A DNA stretch of 64,000 bases, taken from Streptomyces syringium (GTDB taxonomy: Bacteria > Actinomycetota > Actinomycetes > Streptomycetales > Streptomycetaceae). Under the pieces are notes generated by a model. It saw nothing but the letters and a program-made list of their open reading frames with translations. It ran no database searches and was not told the DNA's origin. The number at the start of each line of letters is the position of its first letter. Position 1 is the first letter of the stretch. This document shows, one piece after another, positions 18,594 through 28,136 of the stretch. Made by a program: the position numbers and the translations under genes. The DNA lies in contig NZ_JAGIOH010000001.1 in the NCBI RefSeq assembly GCF_017876625.1, positions 3,534,001 through 3,598,000 of the forward strand, given 5' to 3'.

Positions 18594-19040
18594 TCAGGCC
18601 CGACGATGCACCAGCCGTCCGCCCAGCACCGTCGCGACGCACCGGCCGTCCTCCGCGAAGGCGGCCAGATCCGCGCGCCCGGTCTCGGCGACCGCCACCG
18701 GACGTACCCGCCCCAGCACGGCCACACCGACCCGACCCGCCGCCGCCCGCAGCTCGGGGTCGGCCGCGTGCGCGGCCAGCACGGCCCCGCCGCCCCGCTT
18801 CAGCACCTCGTGCACCCGCTCGCGCGGGCTGGGCGCGTCCGGCAGCGGGCCCTCGTGCACCAGCGCCGGGCCGAGCGTGCCCGGCCACCGCCGGACCCGG
18901 GCGCCCGGGAACCGCTCCAGCAGGTCCGCGAGCGGGCCGACCGCCGCGATCCGGTCGCCGTCGACGGCGACACCGCCGTCGGCGATCGGTTCGGCGTCCC
19001 AGGTGCGGCACACGAGGGGCGCCGCGTGAAGCGTCAGCAC
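18594..19040 (-). CDS. Barrel-less amidohydrolase-like protein (imidazolonepropionase-like composite domain)
   Basis: A 148-aa protein made of what look like the two ends of an amidohydrolase. The N-terminal part (AAPLVCRTWD...IADGGVAVDGDRIAAVG) and the C-terminal part (RPVAVAETGRADLAAFA...VLGGRLVHRR) resemble the composite beta-sandwich of imidazolonepropionase-type enzymes. The TIM barrel with the HxH metal site is missing. At the usual barrel entry it reads TLGPALVHEGPLPD. It starts with GTG 9 bp after mqnC, with its ribosome site overlapping the mqnC stop, so it is probably translated with it. It could be a scaffold, ligand-binding protein or decayed enzyme. Confidence 0.75.
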   Translation of the reverse strand: MLTLHAAPLVCRTWDAEPIADGGVAVDGDRIAAVGPLADLLERFPGARVRRWPGTLGPALVHEGPLPDAPSPRERVHEVLKRGGGAVLAAHAADPELRAAAGRVGVAVLGRVRPVAVAETGRADLAAFAEDGRCVATVLGGRLVHRRA

Positions 19041-19049
19041 AACGCGGCC

Positions 19050-20261
19050 TCAGTCGGAGGAGACGAGCTTCAGCTCGGGGTGCGCCGTGCCGCCCTCGAT
19101 CGCCGTCGAGGACAGGTGCGAGACGACCTTGTCGTCCACCGGGTCGTTCGCCGGGTCGTCGTGCACGACCAGGTGCTCGTACGTCGTGGCGCGCTGCGCC
19201 GGGACCCGGCCCGCCTTGCGGATGAGGTCGATGATCTCCATGCGGTTGGAGCGGTGCTTCGCACCGGCCGAGGAGACCACGTTCTCCTCCAGCATGATCG
19301 AGCCGAGGTCGTCCGCGCCGTAGTGCAGGGAGAGCTGGCCGACCTCCTTGCCGGTGGTCAGCCACGAGCCCTGGATGTGGGCGACGTTGTCCAGGAAGAG
19401 CCGCGCGATGGCGATCATGCGCAGGTACTCGAAGAGCGTCGCCTGCGTCTGGCCCTTCAGGTGGTTGTTCTCGGGCTGGTAGGTGTACGGGATGAAGGCG
19501 CGGAAGCCGCCCGTGCGGTCCTGCACGTCGCGGATCATCCGCAGGTGCTCGATCCGCTCGGCGTTCGTCTCGCCGGTGCCCATCAGCATGGTGGAGGTCG
19601 ACTCGACACCCAGGTTGTGGGCCAGCTCCATGATCTCCAGCCAGCGCTCGCCGGACTCCTTGAGCGGCGCGATCGCCTTGCGCGGCCGCTCCGGGAGCAG
19701 CTCGGCGCCCGCGCCCGCGAAGGAGTCGAGGCCCGCGGCGTGGATGCGGCGGATGGCCTCCTCGGCGGTGACGCCGGAGATCCGGGACATGTGCTCGATC
19801 TCGGAGGCGCCGAGGGAGTGGATGACGAGCTGCGGGTACGCCTTCTTGATCGCCGAGAAGTGCGTCTCGTAGTACTCGACGCCGTAGTCCGGGTGGTGAC
19901 CGCCCTGGAACATGATCTGCGTGCCGCCCAGCGCGACGGTCTCCTCGCAGCGGCGCAGGATGTCGTCCAGGTCGCGGGTCCACACCTTGTCGCTCTTCGG
20001 CGCGGCGTAGAAGGCGCAGAACTTGCACGCGGTGACGCATGCGTTGGTGTAGTTGATGTTGCGCTCGATGATGTACGTCGCGATGTGCTCGGTACCCGCG
20101 TAGCGCTTGCGGCGCACGGCGTCGGCCGCCGAGCCCAGCGCGTGCAGCGGCGCGTACCGGTACAGGTCGAGCGCCTCCTCCGGGGTGATCCGGCCACCCG
20201 CGGCGGCCCGGTCGAGGACGGCTGCGAGATTGACGGACGTGAGGTCGGCGGTCTCGGTCAC
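19050..20261 (-). CDS. mqnC: Dehypoxanthine futalosine cyclase (radical SAM)
   Basis: A 403-aa radical SAM enzyme that closes dehypoxanthine futalosine to cyclic DHFL in the futalosine menaquinone route. The 4Fe-4S/SAM motif is CVTACKFC (CX3CX2C), followed by FYAAPKSDKVW. GGTQIMFQGGHHPDYG and GAGAELLPERPRKAI are typical of MqnC and separate it from its paralogue MqnE at 33-34 kb. It is the first gene of a pair with the barrel-less amidohydrolase-like protein. Confidence 0.94.
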   Translation of the reverse strand: MTETADLTSVNLAAVLDRAAAGGRITPEEALDLYRYAPLHALGSAADAVRRKRYAGTEHIATYIIERNINYTNACVTACKFCAFYAAPKSDKVWTRDLDDILRRCEETVALGGTQIMFQGGHHPDYGVEYYETHFSAIKKAYPQLVIHSLGASEIEHMSRISGVTAEEAIRRIHAAGLDSFAGAGAELLPERPRKAIAPLKESGERWLEIMELAHNLGVESTSTMLMGTGETNAERIEHLRMIRDVQDRTGGFRAFIPYTYQPENNHLKGQTQATLFEYLRMIAIARLFLDNVAHIQGSWLTTGKEVGQLSLHYGADDLGSIMLEENVVSSAGAKHRSNRMEIIDLIRKAGRVPAQRATTYEHLVVHDDPANDPVDDKVVSHLSSTAIEGGTAHPELKLVSSD

Positions 20262-20361
20262 CGGGCGTCCCTTCGGAGGGGTTGTGTACGACGATTCACC
20301 CTACGCCAGGGCCTTGACAGACCGGTGGGCCAGGGCAGTGGGACTGGGCGGTGCGGGGCCG

Positions 20362-22020
20362 TCAACCGGCGCTCCGGGTGAGCGAGGACGTGGGTTTGCC
20401 GCCCTTGGGGTCGTCGGAGGTGAACGCCAGCTTGCCGTCCCCTTCGAGGGTGTAGGTGACCGTGGACGTCGAGCCCGTGCAGAGCGGGCTGCGCTGCCCG
20501 TCGGTGACCTCCTCCAGCGTGAGCTTCCGGTCGGTGGCGGCGACCAGCTTGGCCTTGCTGCGGCACTCCACGACGTCCAGCACCGAATACTTCGTCCGGA
20601 TCACGTACGTGCCCTTGGCGCCGCCCGTGATGACGCTGGTCATCGTGCCGTTGGGGGTGCCGTCGGACTGCCGGACATTGCCGGTCCAGGTGCCGCGGAA
20701 GGCCTGCGGCACGTCGGACGTCCCCGGTGATGACGAGACGGTCGCGGACGGCTTCCGCCCGGCCTCCTTGTGGGCGGCCTTGCCGGACCCCGGCAGCAGG
20801 TCGAAGACGAACGCCGCCGTCGTCGCCGCGGCCAGCGCCCCGGCCACCGACAGCACGAGCGTGCAGCTCACCCGCCGTGGTCTGCCCGGCTCCCGGTCCC
20901 GGCCGCTCGCGCCGAGGGACAGCGCGATCTTCTTGTCCCCCTGGTTCCCGGCCGCGTTCCCTGCCGTCTCGTCCTCCTCCGGCGCGGGCCGGCGCTGCGG
21001 CGGCAGCGGCGGGTACGACGGCTGTGTCAGCGGGTGTGCCGGCGGGCGGGCGTCCGCCACGCCCCTGCCGTACGACGGATCGGGCGGCCCGAAGCCGCCG
21101 CCCGCCGCGGCGGCCTCCGCCGGCTCCAGGTCCAGGAGTTCCACCGCCCGCAGGCTCACCTGCTCGACCAGCGGCGCGGGCAGCCACCCGGACCGTACGC
21201 GGGGCAGCGGACCGGCCGCCGTCGCAATCCGGCGGACGATGTCGCCGGGGGTGGGGCGGTCGGCGGGGGACTTGGCCAGGCAGTCGGAGACCAGGGCGCG
21301 CAGCTCGCCGGTGAGGTGCGGGCCGAGCTCCGCGGGCTCGTGGACGACCTTGTAGAGCAGGGAGGCGGAGTTGTCGCCGGAGAACGGCGGCTCGCCCGTG
21401 GCCGCGTAGGCGAGGACCGCGCCGAGGGAGAAGACGTCGGCCGCCCCCGTCACCTCCTCGCCGAGGATCTGCTCGGGCGACATGTAGCCGGGCGAGCCGA
21501 TGGAGACGCCCGTCGCGGTCAGGGAGGCGGTGCCGTCCGTCGCGCGGGCGATGCCGAAGTCGATCAGCCGGGGGCCGTCGAGGGCCAGCAGCACGTTCGA
21601 CGGTTTGACGTCCCGGTGCACCAGGCCCTGCGCGTGCACCGCCGCCAGGGCCTCCGCGAGGCCGGCGCCCAGCACCCGCACGGCCGGCTCCGGCAGCGGG
21701 CCCGTATCCGTCACGGCCCGGGAGAGCGCGGGGCCCGCCACATAGCCGGTGGCCACCCACGGCACGGCGGCGTCCGGATCGGCGTCCAGCACCGGCGCCG
21801 TCCACGCGCCGCCGACCCGCCGGGCGGCCTCCACCTCGCGCCGGAAGCGGGCCCGGAACTGGTCGTCGAGGGCGAAGTGGGGGTGGACGACCTTCACCGC
21901 CACCGTGCGGCCGCCCGCGCTACGGCCCAGGTAGACCCGGCCCATGCCGCCCGCCCCGAGCCGGCCCAGCAGTCGGTACGCGCCGATGACCTGCGGATCC
22001 TCGGACAGAAGTGGTTGCAT
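20362..22020 (-). CDS. Membrane-anchored Ser/Thr protein kinase
   Basis: A 552-aa Hanks-type kinase. The N-terminal kinase domain (about 13-280) has the Gly loop GRLGAGGMGRVYLG, VAVKVV lysine, HRDVKPSNVLL catalytic loop, IDFGIA, and SPGYMSPEQ activation-loop end. A Pro-rich linker leads to one membrane helix (about 385-407). An extracellular domain of about 120 aa follows, with cysteines in VVECRSKAK and SPLCTGST. This domain probably senses an envelope signal. It is divergent from the esterase gene, 165 bp away. Substrates are unknown. Confidence 0.93.
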   Translation of the reverse strand: MQPLLSEDPQVIGAYRLLGRLGAGGMGRVYLGRSAGGRTVAVKVVHPHFALDDQFRARFRREVEAARRVGGAWTAPVLDADPDAAVPWVATGYVAGPALSRAVTDTGPLPEPAVRVLGAGLAEALAAVHAQGLVHRDVKPSNVLLALDGPRLIDFGIARATDGTASLTATGVSIGSPGYMSPEQILGEEVTGAADVFSLGAVLAYAATGEPPFSGDNSASLLYKVVHEPAELGPHLTGELRALVSDCLAKSPADRPTPGDIVRRIATAAGPLPRVRSGWLPAPLVEQVSLRAVELLDLEPAEAAAAGGGFGPPDPSYGRGVADARPPAHPLTQPSYPPLPPQRRPAPEEDETAGNAAGNQGDKKIALSLGASGRDREPGRPRRVSCTLVLSVAGALAAATTAAFVFDLLPGSGKAAHKEAGRKPSATVSSSPGTSDVPQAFRGTWTGNVRQSDGTPNGTMTSVITGGAKGTYVIRTKYSVLDVVECRSKAKLVAATDRKLTLEEVTDGQRSPLCTGSTSTVTYTLEGDGKLAFTSDDPKGGKPTSSLTRSAG

Positions 22021-22185
22021 CGGGCTCCCCGTCTCCCCCTGGTGGGGGCCGGTACGGCCCCGGAAATCAGCCTATGACTCAATTCACGACGCCCGGCAGG
22101 AACCCCGCAGCCTGGTTTGCCCATCTGCAAGGTCGGAACAAACCGTCATGTCCTTCGGGGCAGCAGGATCATCCGGAGCGACGCG

Positions 22186-23295
22186 ATGCCGCACTCACAC
22201 GAGGGGGCCTACCGGTCCCAGGGCCACCACCGGGCCTCTCGCGCCAAACGATGGATCATCGTTGTGGCGTCGATAGCCGTGCTCGGGCTGATCGCCTGGC
22301 CCGTCATGAGCTACTTCGAGATCCCCCCGTTCACCGACAAGGGCAAGCCCGTCAGCTTCGGCAACGACGAGCCCGCCGCCGGTGGCACGGGCGGCCAGGC
22401 CGGCGGCCAGAACGGCGCGCAGCCCGCGGACTCCAAGGTCCTCATGCCGACCGGACCCAAGGCGGACTTCCGAATAGCCAACTCCCTGGGCGACGGCACG
22501 AAGATCGGCGTCGTGACGCTGGACGGCAAGAAGTCCGGCTTCAAGGGCAAGGTGTGGGTCTGGGCCCCGCCGCAGTACAACGACCCGCAGTACAAGAAGA
22601 GCGGCTTCCCGGTCATGATCGCCCTGCCCGGCGGTCCCGGCTACCCGAACAACTACTGGATGGGCACGGACCTCAAGCTCCAGTCCTCCATCGCCAAGTG
22701 GTCGAAGGAAGGCAAGAGCCTGCCCTTCATCCTGGCCATGCCGGTCCTGAACCCGGACGAGAAGTACTACTACGACGGCAGTGACATCCCCGGCCAGGCG
22801 AAGATGGGCACCTGGCTGACCGAGGACGTCCCGGACCTGGTCAAGCAGAACTTCCGGACCCTGAAGTCGCGTGACGGCTGGGCGTTCATGGGCTCCTCCT
22901 CCGGTGGCTTCGCCGGCCTGAAGGCCGTCATGAAGTACCCGGACCGCTTCAAGGCCGTGATCGCGTCCGGCCCGGACATCGTGCCGGACTCCCCGCTGTG
23001 GGCCGGTCACGAGAAGGAGAAGCAGGAGAACAACCCGGAGAAGCTGGCCCAGGAGCTGATCAACAGGAAGGGCCCGGACGTCTACCTGGCCTTCCAGGTC
23101 GGCACCAAGGAGCCCCCGATCGTCATGCAGCACGTCAAGAAGTTCATGGCGACGTACGGCAAGGGCCCGGTCCACACCATGCTCCGGGAGATCCCGGGCG
23201 GCTCGCACAACGCGCACACCTACGTGCCGAGCATGGGCGAGGGCCTGATCCAGTACATCAGCAAGAACATGGAAGGCCCGACGCCGGCTTCCTGA
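22186..23295 (+). CDS. Membrane-anchored esterase-family alpha/beta hydrolase
   Basis: A 369-aa protein with a basic cytoplasmic N-terminus and one helix (about 23-43) acting as anchor or uncleaved signal. After a Gly/Ala linker comes a putative-esterase (antigen 85-like) domain. The nucleophile elbow is FMGSSSGGFAG, followed by KYPDRFKAVIASGPD, and the probable catalytic His is in GGSHNAHTY. The ATG at 22186 begins MPHSHEGAYR; upstream in-frame starts are less likely. Its substrate is unknown; antigen 85-like enzymes act on cell-envelope esters. Confidence 0.82.
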   Translation: MPHSHEGAYRSQGHHRASRAKRWIIVVASIAVLGLIAWPVMSYFEIPPFTDKGKPVSFGNDEPAAGGTGGQAGGQNGAQPADSKVLMPTGPKADFRIANSLGDGTKIGVVTLDGKKSGFKGKVWVWAPPQYNDPQYKKSGFPVMIALPGGPGYPNNYWMGTDLKLQSSIAKWSKEGKSLPFILAMPVLNPDEKYYYDGSDIPGQAKMGTWLTEDVPDLVKQNFRTLKSRDGWAFMGSSSGGFAGLKAVMKYPDRFKAVIASGPDIVPDSPLWAGHEKEKQENNPEKLAQELINRKGPDVYLAFQVGTKEPPIVMQHVKKFMATYGKGPVHTMLREIPGGSHNAHTYVPSMGEGLIQYISKNMEGPTPAS

Positions 23296-23359
23296 CGCGC
23301 CAGGCGCGCGGCGGCCCGGTGACCTGATCCCGGGCCCGCCGCCCCGCCGCACGCACCCT

Positions 23360-24294
<935 letters not shown>

Positions 24295-24410
24295 CTAGCC
24301 CCGGGCCGTCGGGGAGGCGGGGGCGGGGGTCGCGCCGCGCCGGGCCCGATCGTCGATCTTTTCCGTGCGGAGGGCTCGGAAAACCTGTGAACAGCGTGAT
24401 CTTCGACTCT

Positions 24411-24439
24411 TTCCCAGTGCGAACCCAGCGTGCTACGCT
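24411..24439 (+). promoter_or_regulatory. Candidate promoter of the cold-shock gene
   Basis: TACGCT (24434-24439) resembles a -10 and TTCCCA (24411-24416) a weak -35, 17 bp apart. A start near 24446 would give a leader of about 125 nt, long like other cold-shock leaders. Confidence 0.35.
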
Positions 24440-24477
24440 CGCCGCAAGTTGCAGTTTGGTTTCCCTTGCAGTACAGA

Positions 24478-24516
24478 GCCTGCGGAGCATGTGACCCCGC
24501 AGGCTTTTGTAGTTTT
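24478..24516 (+). promoter_or_regulatory. Terminator-like hairpin in the cold-shock leader
   Basis: GCCTGCGG (24478-24485) pairs perfectly with CCGCAGGC (24497-24504). A T-rich tract TTTTGTAGTTTT (24505-24516) follows directly. This is a textbook intrinsic-terminator layout, rare in this genome, placed 55 nt before the start codon with no upstream plus-strand gene to terminate. It could act as a temperature-sensitive attenuator. Confidence 0.6.
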
Positions 24517-24571
24517 CAGACTTCTCGCAGGTTCTGGAGCAGGGCAACCCTTTGGGCCCAAGGAGGGCTTT

Positions 24572-24775
24572 ATGGCTACCGGAACCGTGAAGTGGTTCAA
24601 CGCTGAAAAGGGCTTTGGCTTCATTGCCCAGGACGGCGGGGGCCCCGACGTCTTCGTCCACTACTCCGCGATCAACGCCTCTGGCTTCCGCTCCCTCGAG
24701 GAGAACCAGCAGGTCAACTTCGACGTCACGCAGGGCCCGAAGGGCCCGCAGGCGGAGAACGTCACCCCGGTCTGA
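24572..24775 (+). CDS. Cold-shock domain RNA chaperone
   Basis: A 67-aa CspA-type single-stranded nucleic-acid-binding protein. It has RNP1 (KGFGFI) and RNP2 (VFVHY), the usual length, and the C-terminal end AENVTPV. The ATG at 24572 has a strong ribosome site (AAGGAGGG). Its long leader contains a terminator-like hairpin. A strong hairpin terminator follows. It is one of several Csp paralogues expected in Streptomyces. Confidence 0.95.
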   Translation: MATGTVKWFNAEKGFGFIAQDGGGPDVFVHYSAINASGFRSLEENQQVNFDVTQGPKGPQAENVTPV

Positions 24776-24832
24776 TCCTCGGATCCCTCCGGTGCGACGG
24801 CTCGACCGATCGCGGTCGACGTGCTGTACCCA

Positions 24833-24883
24833 AGGAGCCCTGCTCCCCCGCTTCGGCGGAGGGGCAGGGCTCCTGCCTTTTCT
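24833..24883 (+). terminator. Intrinsic terminator of the cold-shock gene
   Basis: AGGAGCCCTGC (24833-24843) pairs with GCAGGGCTCCT (24864-24874). An inner CCGC-TTCG-GCGG stem with a UUCG tetraloop lies between them. The tail TGCCTTTTCTC follows. Confidence 0.88.
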
Positions 24884-24989
24884 CATGACTCCCGGCTCAC
24901 CCGGATCTCACGGCTCTGCCGAACCTTGTTGAACTCATGACGCACAGAGCCCGTACGGCTTTCATCGCTAAGCGGATCATCCTTTTCCG

Positions 24990-26873
24990 CTATCGCTCGT
25001 ACAACGCATCGATTTCTGCCGCGTAACGGTTCGCGATCGCGGAGCGCCGCAGTTTCAGGGTGGGTGTCAGCTCCCCGCCGCCGACCGTGAAGTCCTCCTC
25101 CAAAATGGTGAACGCCCGGATCCGGGCGGGCCCGGCCACCTGGGCGTTCGCGGCGTCGACGGCCTCCTGGCAGCGGGCCCGCACGAGGGGGTGCCCGGCG
25201 TACCCCCAGCCCGGGTCCAGCCCCTCGCTCCGGGCCCAGGCCGCGATCTCCTCCGCGTCGAGGGTGATCAGCGCGACGGGGTACGGCCGGGCGTCGCCGA
25301 TCATCACCGCGCGCGAGATCCAGCGGGACTGCTGGAGGGCGGCCTCCACGAGCGAGGGCGTGAGGTTCTTGCCGCCCGAGGTGATGATCAGGTCCTTCTT
25401 GCGGCCGGTGATGCGGAGGAACCCGTCCGCGTCGAGGCTGCCGAGGTCGCCGGTGCGCAGCCAGCCGTCCGGATCCAGCGCCTGCTCGGTCGCGGCCGGA
25501 TTCGCGTGATAGCCGGGGAAGACCCCGGGCCCCCGGGCGAGCACCTCGCCGTCCTCCGCGATCCGCACCTCACAGCCGCGCACCGGCCGGCCGACCGTCC
25601 CGTACCGGACCGCCCCCGGGTGGTTGAGAGAGATCACCCCGGCCGACTCGGTCATGCCGTAGCCCTCGAAGACCCGGATGCCGCAGGCGCGCAGGAAGTC
25701 CATGGTCTGCGGCGCGATGGGTGCGCCGCCGGTGAGCGCCCAGCGCAGCCGCCCGCCGAACGCCGCCCGGACGAGGGAGAAGAGGCTCTCGTCCGCCGCC
25801 TGCCAGGCCGCGCGGAGCGCGCCGGTGGGCTCCTCGCCCCGGGCGCGCAGCTCGGCGATCTCGACCCCGGTCCGTACGGCGGCCCCGAAGCGGTCCCGGC
25901 CGCCCTGGCCCCGCGACTCGGCCAGCGAGGCCACGGTGGCGTGCACCTTCTCGAAGAGCCGGGGCACGGACGGCAGATGCGTGGGCCGGACCTCGGCGAG
26001 CTCGGCGACGACGTTCTCGATCCGGCCGCCGAAATAGCAGAGCGTGCCGCCCTGGCCCAGGCACGTGAGCTGGATGAGCTGGGCGAGGAGGTGGGCGAGG
26101 GGGAGGTAGAGGTACGTGGTGTCGCCGGGGCCGCCCTCGATGAGGTCGTCGGTGGCGTCCTGGACGGCCGTGAAGTTGCCGTGCGTGAGCCGGCAGCCCT
26201 TGGGGAGGCCGGTGGTGCCGGAGGTGTAGACGATGGCGCAGAGGTCGTCGCCGGTGCGGTGTGCGCTCCGCGCGAGGAGATCGTCCAAGGGTGCCCGGGG
26301 CAGCGCCCGCAGGAACAGCGGGCCGCCGCCGCGTCGGCCGGGAGCGTCCTCGGAGCCGGCCCCGGTGGCGGCTGCTGCGTCGGTCGCCACTGCCCGTCTG
26401 CCGCCGTCCTCGCCCGGCCCCCGCTCCTCGCCGCCCCCTTCTCGGGCCATCCGCACCACGTGCCGCAACTCCGGCAGCTTCGCCCGCAGCGCCTCGACCC
26501 GGGCCGCCTGGGTCGCGTCCTCGCAGATCACCACCGTCGCCGCCGAGTCCCCGAGCACCCAGGCGAGTTCGTCCTCACCCGCCGTCGGATAGACGGGGAC
26601 GACGACCGCGCCGGCGGCCAGGATCGCGAAATGGGCGTAGGTCCACTCCGGACAGGTCTCGGCCAGGATCGCCACCCGCTCGTCCGGCCGTACACCGAGG
26701 GCGACAAGACCGCGCCCGACGGACCGTACGGCCTCGCGCAGCCCGTCGTAGCCGACCTCCGTCCAGTCGCCGCCCGGGGACTTGAAGCGCAGGGCGGGCA
26801 ATTCCCCGTACCGCCTCGCCGCCTCCTCCACGAACACCGCGAGCGTGCCCGGTACGTGCCGACCGTCGCGCAT
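24990..26873 (-). CDS. Long-chain acyl-CoA synthetase (FadD type)
   Basis: A 627-aa AMP-forming ligase activating fatty acids. Motifs are YTSGTTGLPKGCRLTHGN (P-loop), GYGMTESAG, the adenylate motif WLRTGDLG and ITGRKKDLIITSGGKNLTP. An Ala/Gly/Glu-rich low-complexity insert of about 50 residues (near 140-195) is not part of the usual family. The ATG at 26871-26873 has a GGGAGG ribosome site. It is divergent from an AraC regulator 113 bp away, which may control it. Confidence 0.93.
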   Translation of the reverse strand: MRDGRHVPGTLAVFVEEAARRYGELPALRFKSPGGDWTEVGYDGLREAVRSVGRGLVALGVRPDERVAILAETCPEWTYAHFAILAAGAVVVPVYPTAGEDELAWVLGDSAATVVICEDATQAARVEALRAKLPELRHVVRMAREGGGEERGPGEDGGRRAVATDAAAATGAGSEDAPGRRGGGPLFLRALPRAPLDDLLARSAHRTGDDLCAIVYTSGTTGLPKGCRLTHGNFTAVQDATDDLIEGGPGDTTYLYLPLAHLLAQLIQLTCLGQGGTLCYFGGRIENVVAELAEVRPTHLPSVPRLFEKVHATVASLAESRGQGGRDRFGAAVRTGVEIAELRARGEEPTGALRAAWQAADESLFSLVRAAFGGRLRWALTGGAPIAPQTMDFLRACGIRVFEGYGMTESAGVISLNHPGAVRYGTVGRPVRGCEVRIAEDGEVLARGPGVFPGYHANPAATEQALDPDGWLRTGDLGSLDADGFLRITGRKKDLIITSGGKNLTPSLVEAALQQSRWISRAVMIGDARPYPVALITLDAEEIAAWARSEGLDPGWGYAGHPLVRARCQEAVDAANAQVAGPARIRAFTILEEDFTVGGGELTPTLKLRRSAIANRYAAEIDALYER

Positions 26874-26986
26874 GACGCCTCCCTAGGATCCGTGGGCCCG
26901 ACGCTACGAAGCGCGGCCCCGGGCCGGGGATGACCGGAAGCGTCAGCGCCGCTGACCCCGGCGCTCATCGGGGCTACCGTGCAGGC

Positions 26987-28051
26987 ATGGGCAGGCGGAC
27001 GATCACCGTGCACCACGTACGGGCCGCGCTCGGCGGCGCCCGGCGGCTCGGCATCGACACCGTGCCCCTGCTGCAGACCGCGCGGATCCCGCCGCTGCTG
27101 CTCGCGGACGACCGGGCGCGGGTGACGCCCGAGCAGTTCACCTCGCTGGTGAAGGCGCTGCACCGGGCGACGCGGGACGAGTTCCTGGGCCTCGGGCCCA
27201 CGCCCAGCAGGCACGGTACGTTCGCCATGATGTGCTCCGCGTGCCTCGGCTGCCGCGATCTCGGCGCGGCACTGGAGCGGGGCGTCCGCTTCTACGGGCT
27301 CTTCCCCGGCGGCCCCGATCTGGCGCTCGAACTCCGGGGCGCCGAGGCGGTGTTCACCGTCCGCAACGACCTGCGCGGCTACGCCGAGGGCCGCTTCCTC
27401 GCCGAGTGCGTGGTGATCGTCTGGCACCGGCTGGCGAGCTGGCTGATCGGCCGCCGGATCGCCCTGCGCTGGGCCGAGTTCGCCTTCCCCGCCCCGCCGT
27501 ACGCGGGCGAGTACGGGCTGCTCTTCGGCTGCCCCGTGCGGTTCGGCGCGCGGCGCACCGGGGCCGGGTTCGACGCGCACTGGCTGGCCGCGCCCGTGGT
27601 CCGCGACGAGGCGGGCCTCGCGGAGCTGCTGCGGCGGGCGCCCGCCGATCTGCTCAGCCGCCGCGAGTACGGGACGACGGTCGCCGAGCAGGTGCGGCGG
27701 GCGTTCGTCACCGCGTTGCGCGAGGGCAGGCGGCCCGCCCGGCTGCCGGAGGTGGCCGAGGTCGCGGCGCGGCTCGCGATGAGCCCGGCGACGCTCCGGC
27801 GGCGGCTCCAGGAGGAGGGCACCTCCTACCGGCTGCTGCGGGACGGGGTGCTGCGGGACGCGGCGATCAGCGGGCTCGCGGCGGGCCGGGAGCCGATCGC
27901 CGAGCTCGCGGCCCGGCTGGGGTTCTCCGAGGACACCGCCTTCCACCGGGCGTTCCGGCGCTGGACGGGGACCACACCGGGCGCGTACCGGCTGCTGGGC
28001 GCCGAGAGCGGCGAATGGCAGGGGAGCGTGCGGCGGGGTCAGCAAAGCTGA
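26987..28051 (+). CDS. AraC-family transcriptional regulator
   Basis: A 354-aa regulator. Residues about 15-200 resemble the arabinose-binding-like ligand domain of the OruR/ToxT-like branch. The C-terminal double HTH has RLAMSPATLRRRLQEEGTSYRLLRD and IAELAARLGFSEDTAFHRAFRRWTGTTPGAYR. The ATG at 26987 lies 6 bp after TACCGT (26975-26980), a -10-like element, so the mRNA is probably leaderless. The neighbouring divergent fadD suggests a lipid-related inducer. Confidence 0.88.
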   Translation: MGRRTITVHHVRAALGGARRLGIDTVPLLQTARIPPLLLADDRARVTPEQFTSLVKALHRATRDEFLGLGPTPSRHGTFAMMCSACLGCRDLGAALERGVRFYGLFPGGPDLALELRGAEAVFTVRNDLRGYAEGRFLAECVVIVWHRLASWLIGRRIALRWAEFAFPAPPYAGEYGLLFGCPVRFGARRTGAGFDAHWLAAPVVRDEAGLAELLRRAPADLLSRREYGTTVAEQVRRAFVTALREGRRPARLPEVAEVAARLAMSPATLRRRLQEEGTSYRLLRDGVLRDAAISGLAAGREPIAELAARLGFSEDTAFHRAFRRWTGTTPGAYRLLGAESGEWQGSVRRGQQS

Positions 28052-28136
28052 GCGTCCCGGTCAGCGCCCGGGTGCCCCACCGGTCACTACGGTCGCCCCA
28101 ACTGATTCAGCATCACTGGACAGTTGGGAGAGTCGC

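Noticed and set aside
18594..19040. Barrel-less amidohydrolase as a simple pseudogene
   Set aside because: The frame is intact, the two halves join without a frameshift, and start and ribosome site are tightly coupled to mqnC. Decay would not be expected to leave this.
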